This document shows, one piece after another, positions 1-9,398 of a stretch of 35,434 nt of DNA. The notes beneath the pieces were generated by a model. The model saw only the letters and a program-made list of their open reading frames with translations, was not told the origin of the DNA and ran no database searches. The DNA comes from Deltaproteobacteria bacterium (GTDB lineage Bacteria; Myxococcota_A; UBA9160; SZUA-336). The DNA lies in NCBI GenBank assembly GCA_004356455.1, contig SMWZ01000150.1, positions 1-35,434 on the forward strand, given 5' to 3'. Position numbers and translations under genes: made by a program. Position 1 is the stretch's first letter; each line of letters begins with the position of its first letter.

Positions 1-431
1 TGCATCCGCTTGAGCACACCCTCGAGCTGAGCGATGCGGCGATCGACTTCCTCGAGCTTCTGCCGCGTCTGGGCGACAATCGCCCCGGCCGGCAGGTGAT
101 GGAAGAAGCTGCACTTCTGCAGAAAGCCATAGCGCCAGAAGAAATCGTAGAGTGCGGGCTCGGCCTCGGAATCGTCGGCTGCGAGCCAGTCGAAGAACGC
201 GGCCTCTCCCACTTTGGTGACGCGATAGAGATGCTTGGTGGGGCTGCTACGCTGCTCGATGATCTGCTTCTTGATCCAGCCGCGCCGCTCGAGCCGCGCG
301 AGGGCCGGGTAGAGCTGGCCATCATTCAGCCCGAGGTGCTTGGAGAAAGCTTCGAGCAGGTGCTTCTTGATCGAGTAGCCATGCGTGGGCTGATCCATCA
401 AGACACCCAGAATCGTGTACTCCATCGACAT
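1..431 (-). CDS. PadR-family transcriptional regulator (partial, C-terminus off the window)
   Basis: 143 codons are visible, and the gene runs off the left edge. The N-terminus (MSMEYTILGVLMDQPTHGYS) is the classic PadR winged-helix opening. It is followed by the LNDGQLYPALARLERRGWI recognition-helix and wing region (about residues 35-53) and a basic wing containing KHLYRVT. Residues 120-143 are heptad-like (QTRQKLEEVDRRIAQLEGVL), as in the C-terminal dimerisation coiled coil of the family. PadR proteins are DNA-binding repressors that usually respond to small molecules. The ATG lies 2 nt after the ribBA stop, so the two are almost certainly co-transcribed. A second in-frame ATG two codons later (423-425) is an alternative start. 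The ligand and targets cannot be read from the sequence. A role in controlling ribBA through the inverted repeats upstream of that gene is speculation. Confidence 0.88.
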   Translation of the reverse strand, partial: MSMEYTILGVLMDQPTHGYSIKKHLLEAFSKHLGLNDGQLYPALARLERRGWIKKQIIEQRSSPTKHLYRVTKVGEAAFFDWLAADDSEAEPALYDFFWRYGFLQKCSFFHHLPAGAIVAQTRQKLEEVDRRIAQLEGVLKRM

Positions 432-433
432 AT

Positions 434-1714
434 TTAGCTCATCAAATTCAAGAGGTGGCCGAGCTTATCGCGCTTCGTTCGGAGGTAGGCCAGGTTCTTG
501 TCGTTGGGACGGATCTCGAGCTGCACCCGTTCCACGATCTCGAGGCCGTAGCCCTCCAGGCCCGCGCGCTTGGCGGGGTTGTTGGTGAGCAGGCGCATCT
601 TGCCCACGCCCAGGTTCACCAGGATCTGCGCACCCACGCCGAAGTCGCGCGCATCTGCGGGAAAGCCCAGCCGCTCGTTGGCCTGGACCGTGTCCAGGCC
701 CTCGCTGTCCTGCAGCGCGTAGGCTTTGATCTTGTTCGCCAGCCCAATGCCCCGGCCCTCCTGGCGCATGTACAGCAGCACCCCCCGCCCGTCCTCCTGG
801 ATCATCCGCAACGCGGTCTGGAGCTGCTCCCGGCAGTCGCAGCGCTCGGAGCCGAAGGCATCCCCCGTCAGGCACTCGCTGTGCACACGCACAAGCGTGG
901 GTACGTCGGACCGGATCTCGCCCCGCACCAGCGCGATGTGGTCGACGTGATCGATCTCGTTCTTGAAGACGATGGCCTGAAAATCACCAAAGACCGATGG
1001 CAGGTCGGCCTGTGCCGCACGAGAGACGTGGCTCTCCTTGCGCATGCGGTAGTGGATGAGATCGGCGATCGACAGAATCTGCAGAGCATGCTGCCGCGCG
1101 AACGAGCGCAGCTCGGTCAGGCGCGCCATCGTTCCATCGTCGTTCATGATCTCGCAGATCACGCCAGCGGGACAGAAGTCGGCCAGGCGCGCGAGGTCCA
1201 CAGCGCCTTCGGTCTGCCCCGTGCGACGCAGCACCCCGCCCTCCTTGGCGATCAGGGGGAAGACGTGGCCGGGCCGCGAGAGATCCCCGGGCACGCTCGC
1301 TGGATCGATGGCCACCTGGATGGTGCGGGCGCGGTCCGCTGCCGAGATCCCGGTCGTGACGCCGTGCCGAGCCTCGATGGATACAGTGAAGGCCGTGCCG
1401 AAGGGGGTGGAGTTGACCTCGTCCGGCACCATCATCGGCAGCTCGAGCTCCTGAGCCCGTTCGCCGGTGAGCGCCAGGCAGACCAGCCCGCGCCCGTACT
1501 TGGTCATGAAGTTCACGGCCTCGGGGGTGACCTTCTCCGCAGCCATGCAGAGGTCCCCCTCGTTCTCACGCTGCTCATCGTCCACGAGGATGATCATGCG
1601 CCCGGCCCGGAGCGCTTCCAGTGCCTGCTCCACGCGCCTCAGCGCGGCCTCGTGGTCTTCCGGCGATCGGGAGGCGCGCGACGGTCCCCCGTCCAGGGGC
1701 TTTCCGGTATCCAT
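434..1714 (-). CDS. ribBA: Bifunctional 3,4-dihydroxy-2-butanone-4-phosphate synthase / GTP cyclohydrolase II
   Basis: 426 aa, the normal length for RibBA, which supplies both precursors of riboflavin: dihydroxybutanone phosphate from ribulose 5-phosphate and a diaminopyrimidine from GTP. The N-terminal RibB half (about 25-225) has the acidic [11 protein letters not shown] loop (45-55), RPGHVFPL (147-154) and the [10 protein letters not shown] segment (165-174). The C-terminal RibA half (about 230-420) has the zinc ligands Cys281, Cys292 and Cys294 in [17 protein letters not shown], with the same spacing as E. coli RibA, and the RQEGRGIGL motif (317-325). Both active sites look intact. No FMN-riboswitch-like leader is visible upstream. 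Instead there is a promoter-like pair with two short inverted repeats (separate entries). A PadR regulator follows 2 nt downstream. Function is certain; the start is likely, since Met40 is too close to the catalytic loop. Confidence 0.97.
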   Translation of the reverse strand: MDTGKPLDGGPSRASRSPEDHEAALRRVEQALEALRAGRMIILVDDEQRENEGDLCMAAEKVTPEAVNFMTKYGRGLVCLALTGERAQELELPMMVPDEVNSTPFGTAFTVSIEARHGVTTGISAADRARTIQVAIDPASVPGDLSRPGHVFPLIAKEGGVLRRTGQTEGAVDLARLADFCPAGVICEIMNDDGTMARLTELRSFARQHALQILSIADLIHYRMRKESHVSRAAQADLPSVFGDFQAIVFKNEIDHVDHIALVRGEIRSDVPTLVRVHSECLTGDAFGSERCDCREQLQTALRMIQEDGRGVLLYMRQEGRGIGLANKIKAYALQDSEGLDTVQANERLGFPADARDFGVGAQILVNLGVGKMRLLTNNPAKRAGLEGYGLEIVERVQLEIRPNDKNLAYLRTKRDKLGHLLNLMS

Positions 1715-1755
1715 GCTCCTCCCGGCCTTGCGGGTCCAGGGGCCCGGCCCGGATA

Positions 1756-1772
1756 TACCTAAACCCTAGGTA
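1756..1772. promoter_or_regulatory. Inverted repeat upstream of ribBA (possible operator)
   Basis: Perfect 6-bp arms TACCTA and TAGGTA separated by 5 bp, about 42 bp upstream of the ribBA start and just downstream of the predicted -10. The position suits a repressor site at the start of the transcript or a small leader hairpin. The repeat is directly visible; the function is inferred. Confidence 0.35.
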
Positions 1773-1786
1773 GTCCGCTTCTCCGG

Positions 1787-1815
1787 AGGCTAACAGCAGC
1801 TGACATCTGTGTCAA
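1787..1815 (-). promoter_or_regulatory. Candidate sigma-70-type promoter of ribBA-padR
   Basis: On the minus strand TTGACA (1815-1810) is followed after 17 bp by TAGCCT (1792-1787). The -35 is a perfect match and the -10 matches three of six consensus bases. It is the only good hexamer pair in the 186-bp gap between mglA and ribBA. Transcription would begin near 1780, giving a leader of about 65 nt. Confidence 0.4.
1801..1814. promoter_or_regulatory. Inverted repeat overlapping the ribBA -35 element
   Basis: TGACA-TCTG-TGTCA, a perfect 5-bp inverted repeat with a 4-bp spacer, overlaps the predicted -35 hexamer. A dimeric repressor bound here would block RNA polymerase. The PadR protein encoded at the end of the same operon is the obvious local candidate, but nothing in the sequence proves it. 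Confidence 0.35.
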
Positions 1816-1900
1816 TTGAGGATTCAGCCGTAGAACTGGACAGTTAACGGGCACCGGTGCCCCCGCGCTCGCACGCTGGGCAAGTTCCTGAGCCCGGGGC

Positions 1901-2572
1901 TCAGCTCTTTGGCTTTTTCTCCTGAAAGTGGACCATGAGGCCCTCCAGGAAGTCTTCCTCGGTCAGGCCGAACTTGCTACCGAAGGAGAGGCGGCGGTCG
2001 AGCTGCTGGTAGAGCTGCCGGAGCAGGGCCTCGAAGGTCTCGAGCACGCCCTCCCCCTGCAGCGCCGCGGCGGGGACGGTGGGGATGCCGGTACCCTTCC
2101 AGGCCTCTCGCACCTCCGCGAGCGGCTTGATGTCGGGCAGGTCCCGCTTATTGAACTGGATGACCTGCGCGATGGTGCTCGTGTCGATGCCATTGGCACG
2201 AAGGTTCGTCTCGAGGTCGCGATACGAGTAGGCGTTGCCGGAGGCGGCGGAGCGCTGCGAATCGGCCACGAAGGCCACAGCATCGGCGCCGGCCAGCACG
2301 ATCCGGCGGGTGGAGCGATGCATCACCTGGCCCGGTACGGTGAAGAGCTTGAGCTTGATCTTGTAGTCGCCCTCGACCCCGAACTCGACCGGCAGGAAAT
2401 CGAAGTAGAGGGTGCGGTCGTTCTGCGTGTCGAGCGACACCATCTTGCCCCGCGCGGCCTGCGCCAGCAGCTTATGGATCTGCTGCAGGTTCGTCGTCTT
2501 CCCGGAGAGAGCCGGCCCGTAATAGACGACCTTCAGCGTGATCTCGCGCGTCTCGAGGTTCAGTTGGGGCAT
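1901..2572 (-). CDS. MglA-like small Ras-superfamily GTPase
   Basis: 223 aa. It has the P-loop GPALSGKT (19-26), the switch-2 TVPGQV (78-83) typical of MglA rather than the usual DxxG, FVADSQ, and the G4 motif NKRD (141-144). MglA GTPases set the front-rear polarity axis in Myxococcus and act with the activator MglB, often controlling motility or the placement of surface machinery. The protein is roughly 25 residues longer than M. xanthus MglA, mostly in a C-terminal tail (about 190-223) ending in a basic KKPKS. No MglB/roadblock gene is next to it, so its activating partner is elsewhere or different. Genomes of this type often carry several MglA paralogues, so a motility role is not assured. 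The gene stands alone between ribBA and meaB. Confidence 0.9.
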   Translation of the reverse strand: MPQLNLETREITLKVVYYGPALSGKTTNLQQIHKLLAQAARGKMVSLDTQNDRTLYFDFLPVEFGVEGDYKIKLKLFTVPGQVMHRSTRRIVLAGADAVAFVADSQRSAASGNAYSYRDLETNLRANGIDTSTIAQVIQFNKRDLPDIKPLAEVREAWKGTGIPTVPAAALQGEGVLETFEALLRQLYQQLDRRLSFGSKFGLTEEDFLEGLMVHFQEKKPKS

Positions 2573-2611
2573 AGCTTCAGCCTAGGTGGACCCAACGGCG
2601 CTATCGGCGGC

Positions 2612-2626
2612 AGGGCGACGCGCCCT
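2612..2626 (-). terminator. Short GC hairpin downstream of meaB
   Basis: AGGGCG-ACG-CGCCCT forms a perfect 6-bp stem with a 3-nt loop, about 20 nt after the meaB stop in the 74-bp gap before mglA. On the minus strand it is not followed by a T-run, so if it ends transcription at all it does so weakly. It could instead stabilise the 3' end of the mutase mRNA. Confidence 0.25.
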
Positions 2627-2646
2627 TAGCCGGGCTTCTTGCCGGA

Positions 2647-3633
2647 TCAGGAGCGGAACTTGTCCAGCAAGGCGCGTGCGGCGGCCGGGGCGCTGCTGGC
2701 GCGCTCGTCCAGCTGTTGCTCCAGCTCGGGGATCAGCGCGGCCACGGCAGGGTCGGCTCGGAAGCGAGCCTCGATGCCCTCCTCGACCAGGTGCCAGAAC
2801 CAGGCCCGGGCCTGCCCGCGGCGGCGGGCCTCGAGCTCGCCGCTCCCGAGCCCGGCCTCGCGGTGGCGCAGGACCGTTTTCCACAGCTCGCCGACGCCTT
2901 CCCCCGTGCGAGCGCTCAGGGCCAGGATGGGAGGTGTCCAGCTCTCCGACGGCGCGCTCAGCAGGTGCAGCGCCTGGCTGTACTCGGCGCGGGTGCGCTC
3001 AGCGGCCTGCTTCTGCTCGCCGTCCGCCTTGTTGACGACCAGCGCATCCGCCAGCTCCAGCACACCGCGCTTGAGACCCTGGAGCTCGTCGCCGGCGCCC
3101 GGCTGAAGCAGCACGGCGAAGAAGTCGACCATCGACGCCACCTCAGTCTCGGACTGGCCGACGCCCACGGTCTCGACGATGACCACGTCATAGCCGGCCG
3201 CCTCGCACACCAGCACGGCCTCGCGGGTGCGCTGCGCCACGCCGCCCAGCGTGAGGCCCGAGGGCGAGGGGCGGATGAAGGCCTGGGCCGCCTGAGACAG
3301 GCGGGGCATGCGCGTCTTGTCGCCGAGGATGCTGCCGCCGCTGATCGGGCTGGTGGGATCGACCGCGAGTACGGCAACCCGATGCTGCTGCTGGATCAGC
3401 TCCAAACCCAGCGTCTCGATCAGCGTGCTCTTGCCCACCCCGGGAGGGCCCGTAATGCCCACGCGTACGCTGCCCCCGCTCGCGGGCACCAGCCGCTCCA
3501 GCACCTGCTGCCCAAGCTCGATGTGGTCCGGGCGCCGGCTCTCGAGCAGCGTGATCGTCTTGGCCACCAGCCGCCGGTCGCCCGTGCACACGCCCTTGCA
3601 GTAGTCGGCGGCACTCAGCCGCGAGCGGCTCAT
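2647..3633 (-). CDS. meaB: Methylmalonyl-CoA mutase-associated G-protein chaperone MeaB (ArgK family)
   Basis: 328 aa, the usual MeaB length. It has a P-loop GPPGVGKST (62-70), the family segment [19 protein letters not shown] (91-109), the ETVGVGQSE switch region (154-162) and the G4 motif NKAD (201-204). MeaB loads adenosylcobalamin onto methylmalonyl-CoA mutase and protects the enzyme from inactivation by GTP-gated editing of the cofactor. The start ATG overlaps the scpA stop codon (ATGA, 4 nt), so translation is coupled to its client enzyme. IcmF upstream carries its own fused chaperone, so this copy most likely serves ScpA. Confidence 0.96.
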   Translation of the reverse strand: MSRSRLSAADYCKGVCTGDRRLVAKTITLLESRRPDHIELGQQVLERLVPASGGSVRVGITGPPGVGKSTLIETLGLELIQQQHRVAVLAVDPTSPISGGSILGDKTRMPRLSQAAQAFIRPSPSGLTLGGVAQRTREAVLVCEAAGYDVVIVETVGVGQSETEVASMVDFFAVLLQPGAGDELQGLKRGVLELADALVVNKADGEQKQAAERTRAEYSQALHLLSAPSESWTPPILALSARTGEGVGELWKTVLRHREAGLGSGELEARRRGQARAWFWHLVEEGIEARFRADPAVAALIPELEQQLDERASSAPAAARALLDKFRS

Positions 3634-5780
3634 GCCCGCCGGTCTCGGACCGCCTGCAAAACCTCGAGCGCCGCCTCGGGAATCGCCGTGCCGGGACCGA
3701 AGATCTTGGCCACTCCCTGCTCGTGGAGGAAGGCGTAGTCCTGTTGCGGAATCACGCCTCCGCAGACCACGACGAGGTCATCGCCTCCGGCCTCAGCCAG
3801 TGCCGTGATCAGAAGCGGGACCAGCGTCTTGTGGCCCGCGGCCTGCGTCGACACGCCGACCACGTGCACGTCGTTCTCGATGGCCTGGCGCGCGGCTTCC
3901 TCTGGGGTCTGGAAGAGGGGCCCGATGTCCACGTCAAAGCCGAGATCCGCAAATGAGGTCGCGATCACCTTGGCCCCCCGGTCGTGGCCATCCTGGCCGA
4001 GCTTGGTCACGAGGATACGCGGCCGCCGGCCCTCCTCCTCGGCGAAAGCCTCGACGTCCGCACGCACGCGTTCGAACATCGGATCGCCCTGATACGCAGC
4101 GCGGTAGACCCCCGATACGGCGCGAATCTCGGCCTGGTGGCGACCGAAGAACTTCTCCAACGCGTCGGAGATCTCGCCCACAGAGGCGCGCGCGCGCGCC
4201 GCCTCGACCGCCAGGACCAGCAGGTTCTGCTGCTCCGAGCGCGCTGCCTCCGTCAACGCCGCAAGCACCGCCTGGCAGCGCGCCTCATCCCGCGTGCGAC
4301 GCACCTGCTGCAGACGCTTGATTTGCAGCTCGCGCACCTGCGTGTTGTCGATGTCGCGGATCTCGAAGCGCTCCTCGCTGTCGGGCGGGTACTTGTTCAC
4401 GCCGACCACGACGTCTGTGCCACGATCGATGCGCGCCTGACGGCGCGTGGCGGCCTCCTCGATGCGCAGCTTGGGCATACCCGACTCGATGGCCTTGGTC
4501 ATCCCACCCAGCGTCTCGACCTCGCCGATCAGCTTCTCGGCCTCGCTCGCGAGGCTATGCGTGAGGCTCTCGACGAAGTAGCTGCCCCCGAGGGGGTCCA
4601 CCAGGTGCGTGATGCCGGTCTCCTCCGACAGGATGAGCTGGGTATTGCGTGCGATGCGCGCCGAGGACAGCGTGGGCAGCGCGACCGCTTCGTCAAACGC
4701 GTTGGTGTGCAGAGACTGCGTGCCACCCAGGACCGCGGCCATGGCCTCGATCGTCGTGCGCACCACGTTGTTATAGGGGTCCTGCTCGGTCAGGCTCGCG
4801 CCCGAGGTCTGACAGTGCATACGCAGCATGCTCGAACGCGGATCCTTAGGCTCGAAGGGCTGCAGCAGCTTGGCCCACAGGTATCGAGCCGCGCGCAGCT
4901 TCGCGATCTCCATGAAGAAATTCATCCCGACGGCGAAGAAGAACGAGAGGCGTGGTGCGAACTCGTCGATCGAGAGCCCCTTGCCGAGCGCCGCGCGCAC
5001 GTACTCGAGTCCGTCGGCCAGCGTGAAGGCGAGCTCCTGAAGCTGCGTGGCTCCCGCCTCCTGCATGTGGTAGCCGCTAATCGAGATCGAGTTGAAGCGC
5101 GGCATGTGCTTCGCGCTGTACTCGATGATGTCGGCCACGATGCGCATGCTGGGGCTGGGCGGATAGATGTAGGTGTTGCGAACCATGAACTCCTTGAGAA
5201 CATCGTTCTGGATGGTCCCGGAGAGCTTTTCGGGCGCGACGCCCTGCTCTTCTGCCGCCACGATGAAGTTGGCCAGGATCGGCAGGACCGCGCCGTTCAT
5301 GGTCATTGCAACCGACATCTCGTCCAGCGGAATCCCGTCGAACAAGATCTTCATGTCCTCGACCGTGTCGATCGCTACGCCCGCCTTGCCCACATCGCCC
5401 ATCACGCGCGGGTGATCCGAGTCGTAGCCGCGGTGCGTCGCCAGATCGAACGCTACCGAGAGCCCCTTCTGGCCCGCTGCCAGCCCTTTGCGATAGAAGG
5501 CGTTGGATTCCTCGGCGGTGGAGAAGCCCGCGTACTGGCGGATGGTCCAGGGCCGGTTGGCATACATGGTCGCTTTGGGTCCGCGCACAAACGGCCAGAG
5601 CCCCGGCACGCTGTCGATGTGCTCGAGCGCCTCCAGATCCGCAGCCGTGTAGAGCGGCTTGACCGAGATCCCCTCGGGGGTCTCCCAGATCAGGGCGTCA
5701 GGATCCCCGCCGAGCTCCTGGCCCGCGAGCTTGCGCCAGGCCTCGAGGTCAGCCCGGCTCTTGCGGTTCTTGCGACTCAC
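3630..5780 (-). CDS. scpA: Methylmalonyl-CoA mutase, single-chain catalytic subunit
   Basis: 716 aa. It interconverts (R)-methylmalonyl-CoA and succinyl-CoA with adenosylcobalamin. The TIM-barrel mutase domain covers about residues 30-560 and the C-terminal B12 domain about 585-712, with the base-off ligand motif DGHDRG (597-602, His599). Residues equivalent to P. shermanii Tyr89, Arg207 and His244 are present as Tyr83 (RQYAGF), Arg201 (VRNTYIY) and His238 (SGYHMQEAG). This is the methylmalonyl signature. The start is GTG at 5780 with a purine-rich AGGAGCGGGAAG just upstream. The gene lies 55 bp after icmF and overlaps meaB by 4 nt, so the three form one operon. No separate small subunit is needed or seen. 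Confidence 0.97.
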   Translation of the reverse strand: MSRKNRKSRADLEAWRKLAGQELGGDPDALIWETPEGISVKPLYTAADLEALEHIDSVPGLWPFVRGPKATMYANRPWTIRQYAGFSTAEESNAFYRKGLAAGQKGLSVAFDLATHRGYDSDHPRVMGDVGKAGVAIDTVEDMKILFDGIPLDEMSVAMTMNGAVLPILANFIVAAEEQGVAPEKLSGTIQNDVLKEFMVRNTYIYPPSPSMRIVADIIEYSAKHMPRFNSISISGYHMQEAGATQLQELAFTLADGLEYVRAALGKGLSIDEFAPRLSFFFAVGMNFFMEIAKLRAARYLWAKLLQPFEPKDPRSSMLRMHCQTSGASLTEQDPYNNVVRTTIEAMAAVLGGTQSLHTNAFDEAVALPTLSSARIARNTQLILSEETGITHLVDPLGGSYFVESLTHSLASEAEKLIGEVETLGGMTKAIESGMPKLRIEEAATRRQARIDRGTDVVVGVNKYPPDSEERFEIRDIDNTQVRELQIKRLQQVRRTRDEARCQAVLAALTEAARSEQQNLLVLAVEAARARASVGEISDALEKFFGRHQAEIRAVSGVYRAAYQGDPMFERVRADVEAFAEEEGRRPRILVTKLGQDGHDRGAKVIATSFADLGFDVDIGPLFQTPEEAARQAIENDVHVVGVSTQAAGHKTLVPLLITALAEAGGDDLVVVCGGVIPQQDYAFLHEQGVAKIFGPGTAIPEAALEVLQAVRDRRA

Positions 5781-5835
5781 CTTCCCGCTCCTATCAGGCG
5801 CGCCAGGGGAGTATATCGTTCATGCGCGCGCGTAT

Positions 5836-8800
5836 TCACACGGCTCGACGATACTGTCCGCCGACCTCGAACAGGGCCTCGACGATCTGACCCAGGCTCG
5901 CCACCTTGACCGTCTCCATCAGCTCTCCGAAGACATTCTCTCCTCGCAGTGCGACCTCCTGAAGCCGGCGCAGCGCCTGACCCGTGCGCTCCCTGTGCCG
6001 TCTCTGAAACGCTCGCAGGTTGGCCAGCTGCGCCTGGCGTTCGTCCTCGGTCGCGCGAATCAGCTCCCCTCGCGCTCTTGGCTCCTCTCCATCGCGCCTG
6101 ACGAAGGTGTTCACCCCCACGATGGGGAGCTCGCCCGAGTGCTTCAGCGACTCGTAGTGCAGGCTCTCGTCCTGAATCTTGCTGCGCTGGTACATCGTCT
6201 CCATGGCGCCCATCACGCCGCCGCGATCCGAGAGCCGCTCGAACTCGCGCAGGACGGCCTCCTCGACCTGGTCGGTGAGCGCCTCGATCAGATAGGCACC
6301 CTGGGCGGCGTTCTCGTTCTTGAGCAGGCCGAACTCGCGGTTCAGGATGTGCTGGATCGCCAGCGCCCTGCGCACGGATTCCTCGGTGGGTGTGGTCACA
6401 GCCTCGTCGTAGGCGTTGGTATGCAGGCTGTTGCAGTGATCCTGAATTCCGAGCAGGGCCTGCAGCGTCGTGCGGACATCGTTGAAGGACATCTCCTGCG
6501 CGTGGAGCGAGCGTCCGGAGGTCTGGACATGGTACTTGAGCTTCTGACTGCGCTCCGACGCGCCGTAGCGCTCCCGGAGCGCGATCGCCCAGATCCTCCG
6601 CGCCACGCGACCGATCACCGCGTACTCGGCATCGAGCCCAGTGCTGAAGAAGAACGAGAAGTTCGGGGCGAACTCATCGATCTCGAGCCCCCGCGCCAGG
6701 TAGTACTCACAATAGGTGAAGCCGTTCGCGAGCGTGAAGGCGAGCTGCGTGATCGGGTTCGCGCCCGCCTCGGCTATGTGGTAGCCGGAGATCGACACGG
6801 AGTAGAAGTTGCGTACGTCGTTGGCGCAGAAATACTCCTGGATGTCGGCCATGAGGCGCAGCGCGAACCCGGTCGAGAAGATGCAGGTGTTCTGCGCCTG
6901 ATCCTCCTTCAGGATGTCGGCCTGCACCGTGCCACGCACGCGCTCTAACACATCGGCTCGGATGCGCGCGTAGGTCTCGGGCTCCACCACCTCGTCCCCC
7001 GCTACCCCGAGCAGCAGGAGCCCCAAGCCATCGTGCCCCTCCGGCAGCGCGCCCGCATAGCTGGCAAGATCCCTGCCGGCAAGCGCCTCGCGCACGCGCT
7101 CGCTCTGACCCGTCTGGTGCAAGTGCTTCTCCACGGCCTGATCGATCGCCGCGTTGAGAAAGCAGGCGAGGATGACAGGCGCAGGCCCGTTGATGGTCAT
7201 CGAGGCGGAGGTCTTTGGACCCACGAGGTCGAAGCCCGAGTAGAGCTTCTTGGCATCGTCGACCGTGCAGAGTGAGACGCCCGAGGTCCCCACCTTGCCG
7301 TAGATGTCGGGGCGCTCGTCCGGGTCCTGTCCATAGAGAGTCACGCTGTCGAACGCGGTCGAGAGACGCACCGCGGGCTGCTCGCGACACAGCAGATGGA
7401 AGCGCCGGTTTGTGCGCTCAGGTGTGCCCTCGCCTGCGAACATGCGCGCCGTGTCCTCCTCACCGGTGCGCTTGAAGGGAAATACGCCGGCTGTGAAGGG
7501 GAAGCTCCCGGGTACGTTCTCGAGAAGCTGGTAGCGCATGAGTTCGCCCCACTCGTCGCTGCGCGGCAGGGCCACGCGCGGGACGCGCAGCCCAGCCAGG
7601 GTCTGGGTCTGGTTCTGCACCTCGATCTCGCGCTCGCGCAGGCTGTAGGTCTGGGCGTCGCTCTCGTAGCGGGCCCGGAGCCGGGGCCACTCGCGGAGGA
7701 GCTGACGCACGTCCGGATCGAGCGCTGCGAGCGCCGTGTTGTAGCGTTTGCGTAGCGCCAGCTGCTCGGGGACTCCAGCGCCGTTCTGGAGAGCAGTCTC
7801 CGCATACGGCGCCAGGTTCTCGGGCAGGGTGTCCCCGAGCACGCCCAGCACACGGCCCAGCGCAAAGGCGTCACGCGCCCGCCCGGCCTGATCCTCGGCG
7901 CGCGCACGGTAGGCTCGAACCGTCTCTGCGATCTCGGCCAGATAAGCCGGACGCACGCTGGGCTGCCTGACACGCTCCGGGGCACGCAGCTCGGGCACGA
8001 CCCGCCGCGGATAAGCGCTGGGAACTCTCTCTGCCACGGCCGCCATCAGCGCCTGGTAGAGGCGGTCGACACCCGGATCGGTCCAGACGCTCGCCACTGT
8101 GGGATAGACGGGAACGCGATCATCGGCGCGCTCGAACTCGTTGCGGTTCCGGCGCCACTGCTTGCGAATGTCACGCAGCGCGTCGTCGCCGCCGTGGCGG
8201 TCGAACTTGTTGAGCACGACCAGATCCGCCAGGTCGAGCATGTCGATCTTCTCGAGCTGAGAGGGAGCTCCGTACTCCGGCGTCATCACGTAGAGGGATA
8301 GGTCCACGCGATCCACGATCTCGGAGTCGCTCTGTCCGATGCCTGCGGTCTCGACGAAGATGAGATCGAAGCCCGCGGCCTCAAGCACGCGCACGGCGTC
8401 TCCCACCGCGCGCGAGAGCGCCATGTGGGCCTGCCGCGTGGCCAGCGAGCGCATGAAGACGTACGGTGGCTTGAGCGCGTTCATGCGCATGCGATCGCCG
8501 AGCAACGCCCCTCCCGAGCGGCGCCGCGTTGGGTCCACCGAGACGATGCCGAGGCTGCGCTCGGGAAATTCGTGCCGGAAGCGTCGCACCAGCTCATCCA
8601 CCAGCGTGGACTTGCCGGCTCCGCCCGTGCCTGTGATCCCGATCACCGGCGGCCGTGGCTGCGCACGCCGCGCCTCGAGCTGGCGACGCAGGGCTTCGGC
8701 CTCCGACGAATCCTCCCCGGCGCGCTCCTCGAGCCAGCTCACCAGGCGCGCCACCGCCAGCGGTTGCCCCACCGCCAGCCGCTCGAGCTCGCGGTCGACG

Positions 8801-9264
8801 CGAACCTCGGGCCGCTCCGGGCAGCGGCTCAGCATCTCCTGGATCATGCCTTCAAGGCCGAGGCGCTGACCGTCCTCAGGGCTGAAAATGCGGGTTACGC
8901 CATAGGCCTCGAGCGCTTCGACCTCCTCGGGTGAGATCACGCCACCCCCGCCTCCGAACACTACGATGTGAGCAGCGCCGGCGGCGCGCAGCCGATCGAC
9001 CAGGTAGCGGAAGAACTCGACGTGGCCACCCTGGTAGGACGAGACCGCCACGGCATCCGCGTCCTCCTGGATCGCCGCCGCAACGATGTCCTCGACGGAG
9101 CGGTCATGGCCGAGGTGGATCACCTCGGCGCCCTGGGATTGGAGCATGCGGCGGATGATGTTGATCGAGACGTCGTGGCCATCGAAGAGCGCCGCCGCGG
9201 TCACCACGCGGATGGGCGCACGGCCGTCGGGCAGGAGCTGCGTTGCAGGCGCGACGGAGCTCAT
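5836..9264 (-). CDS. icmF: Fused isobutyryl-CoA mutase IcmF
   Basis: 1142 aa. It rearranges isobutyryl-CoA and n-butyryl-CoA with adenosylcobalamin. Domain order is an N-terminal B12 domain with FDGHD (27-31, His30 ligand), then a MeaI G-protein domain with P-loop GTGGAGKST (212-220) and NKFD (352-355), then a linker rich in charged residues (about 400-560), then the acyl-CoA mutase barrel (about 575-1130). At the two positions that set substrate choice it has Phe622 (NRRFHLL, Tyr in methylmalonyl mutase) and Gln791 (DQAQNTCIF, Arg in methylmalonyl mutase). The catalytic His829 is in SGYHIAEAG. The Phe/Gln pair is the isobutyryl-CoA signature. Some family members also act on isovaleryl/pivalyl-CoA, which cannot be excluded. 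It is the first gene of the mutase operon, with a Shine-Dalgarno-like GGAGCGG 7 nt before the ATG. Confidence 0.95.
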   Translation of the reverse strand: MSSVAPATQLLPDGRAPIRVVTAAALFDGHDVSINIIRRMLQSQGAEVIHLGHDRSVEDIVAAAIQEDADAVAVSSYQGGHVEFFRYLVDRLRAAGAAHIVVFGGGGGVISPEEVEALEAYGVTRIFSPEDGQRLGLEGMIQEMLSRCPERPEVRVDRELERLAVGQPLAVARLVSWLEERAGEDSSEAEALRRQLEARRAQPRPPVIGITGTGGAGKSTLVDELVRRFRHEFPERSLGIVSVDPTRRRSGGALLGDRMRMNALKPPYVFMRSLATRQAHMALSRAVGDAVRVLEAAGFDLIFVETAGIGQSDSEIVDRVDLSLYVMTPEYGAPSQLEKIDMLDLADLVVLNKFDRHGGDDALRDIRKQWRRNRNEFERADDRVPVYPTVASVWTDPGVDRLYQALMAAVAERVPSAYPRRVVPELRAPERVRQPSVRPAYLAEIAETVRAYRARAEDQAGRARDAFALGRVLGVLGDTLPENLAPYAETALQNGAGVPEQLALRKRYNTALAALDPDVRQLLREWPRLRARYESDAQTYSLREREIEVQNQTQTLAGLRVPRVALPRSDEWGELMRYQLLENVPGSFPFTAGVFPFKRTGEEDTARMFAGEGTPERTNRRFHLLCREQPAVRLSTAFDSVTLYGQDPDERPDIYGKVGTSGVSLCTVDDAKKLYSGFDLVGPKTSASMTINGPAPVILACFLNAAIDQAVEKHLHQTGQSERVREALAGRDLASYAGALPEGHDGLGLLLLGVAGDEVVEPETYARIRADVLERVRGTVQADILKEDQAQNTCIFSTGFALRLMADIQEYFCANDVRNFYSVSISGYHIAEAGANPITQLAFTLANGFTYCEYYLARGLEIDEFAPNFSFFFSTGLDAEYAVIGRVARRIWAIALRERYGASERSQKLKYHVQTSGRSLHAQEMSFNDVRTTLQALLGIQDHCNSLHTNAYDEAVTTPTEESVRRALAIQHILNREFGLLKNENAAQGAYLIEALTDQVEEAVLREFERLSDRGGVMGAMETMYQRSKIQDESLHYESLKHSGELPIVGVNTFVRRDGEEPRARGELIRATEDERQAQLANLRAFQRRHRERTGQALRRLQEVALRGENVFGELMETVKVASLGQIVEALFEVGGQYRRAV

Positions 9265-9398
9265 GCCCCACCGCTCCGCTCAGCCCGGCGGCAAGCCCTG
9301 CGCACACGCGTACACACGAATCCTCTTCGGTGCCTCCGACGCATGCCTGTTGGCTAGCACGGCCCCCCCCCTGCAGCAAGCCCCAAGGACTTCTCTAA

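Noticed and set aside
455..1762. Long open frame (435 codons) on the plus strand opposite ribBA
   Set aside because: It is the antisense of a complete, motif-rich RibBA in GC-rich DNA. The translation has no recognisable domain.
1849..1862. Perfect 14-bp palindrome GGGCACCGGTGCCC as a terminator of mglA
   Set aside because: It has no loop bases and no T-run on the minus strand. It may be a protein site, but there is no further support.
1715..1900. FMN riboswitch upstream of ribBA
   Set aside because: The gap lacks the conserved RFN core sequences and is too short once the predicted promoter is placed.
3984..5909. 641-codon plus-strand open frame opposite scpA
   Set aside because: Antisense shadow of methylmalonyl-CoA mutase; low-complexity Arg/His/Leu-rich translation with no motif.
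9363..9371. Run of nine C as a phase-variation tract
   Set aside because: It lies in the icmF upstream region, not in a coding region or between promoter hexamers, and there is no sign of slippage in a single sequence.
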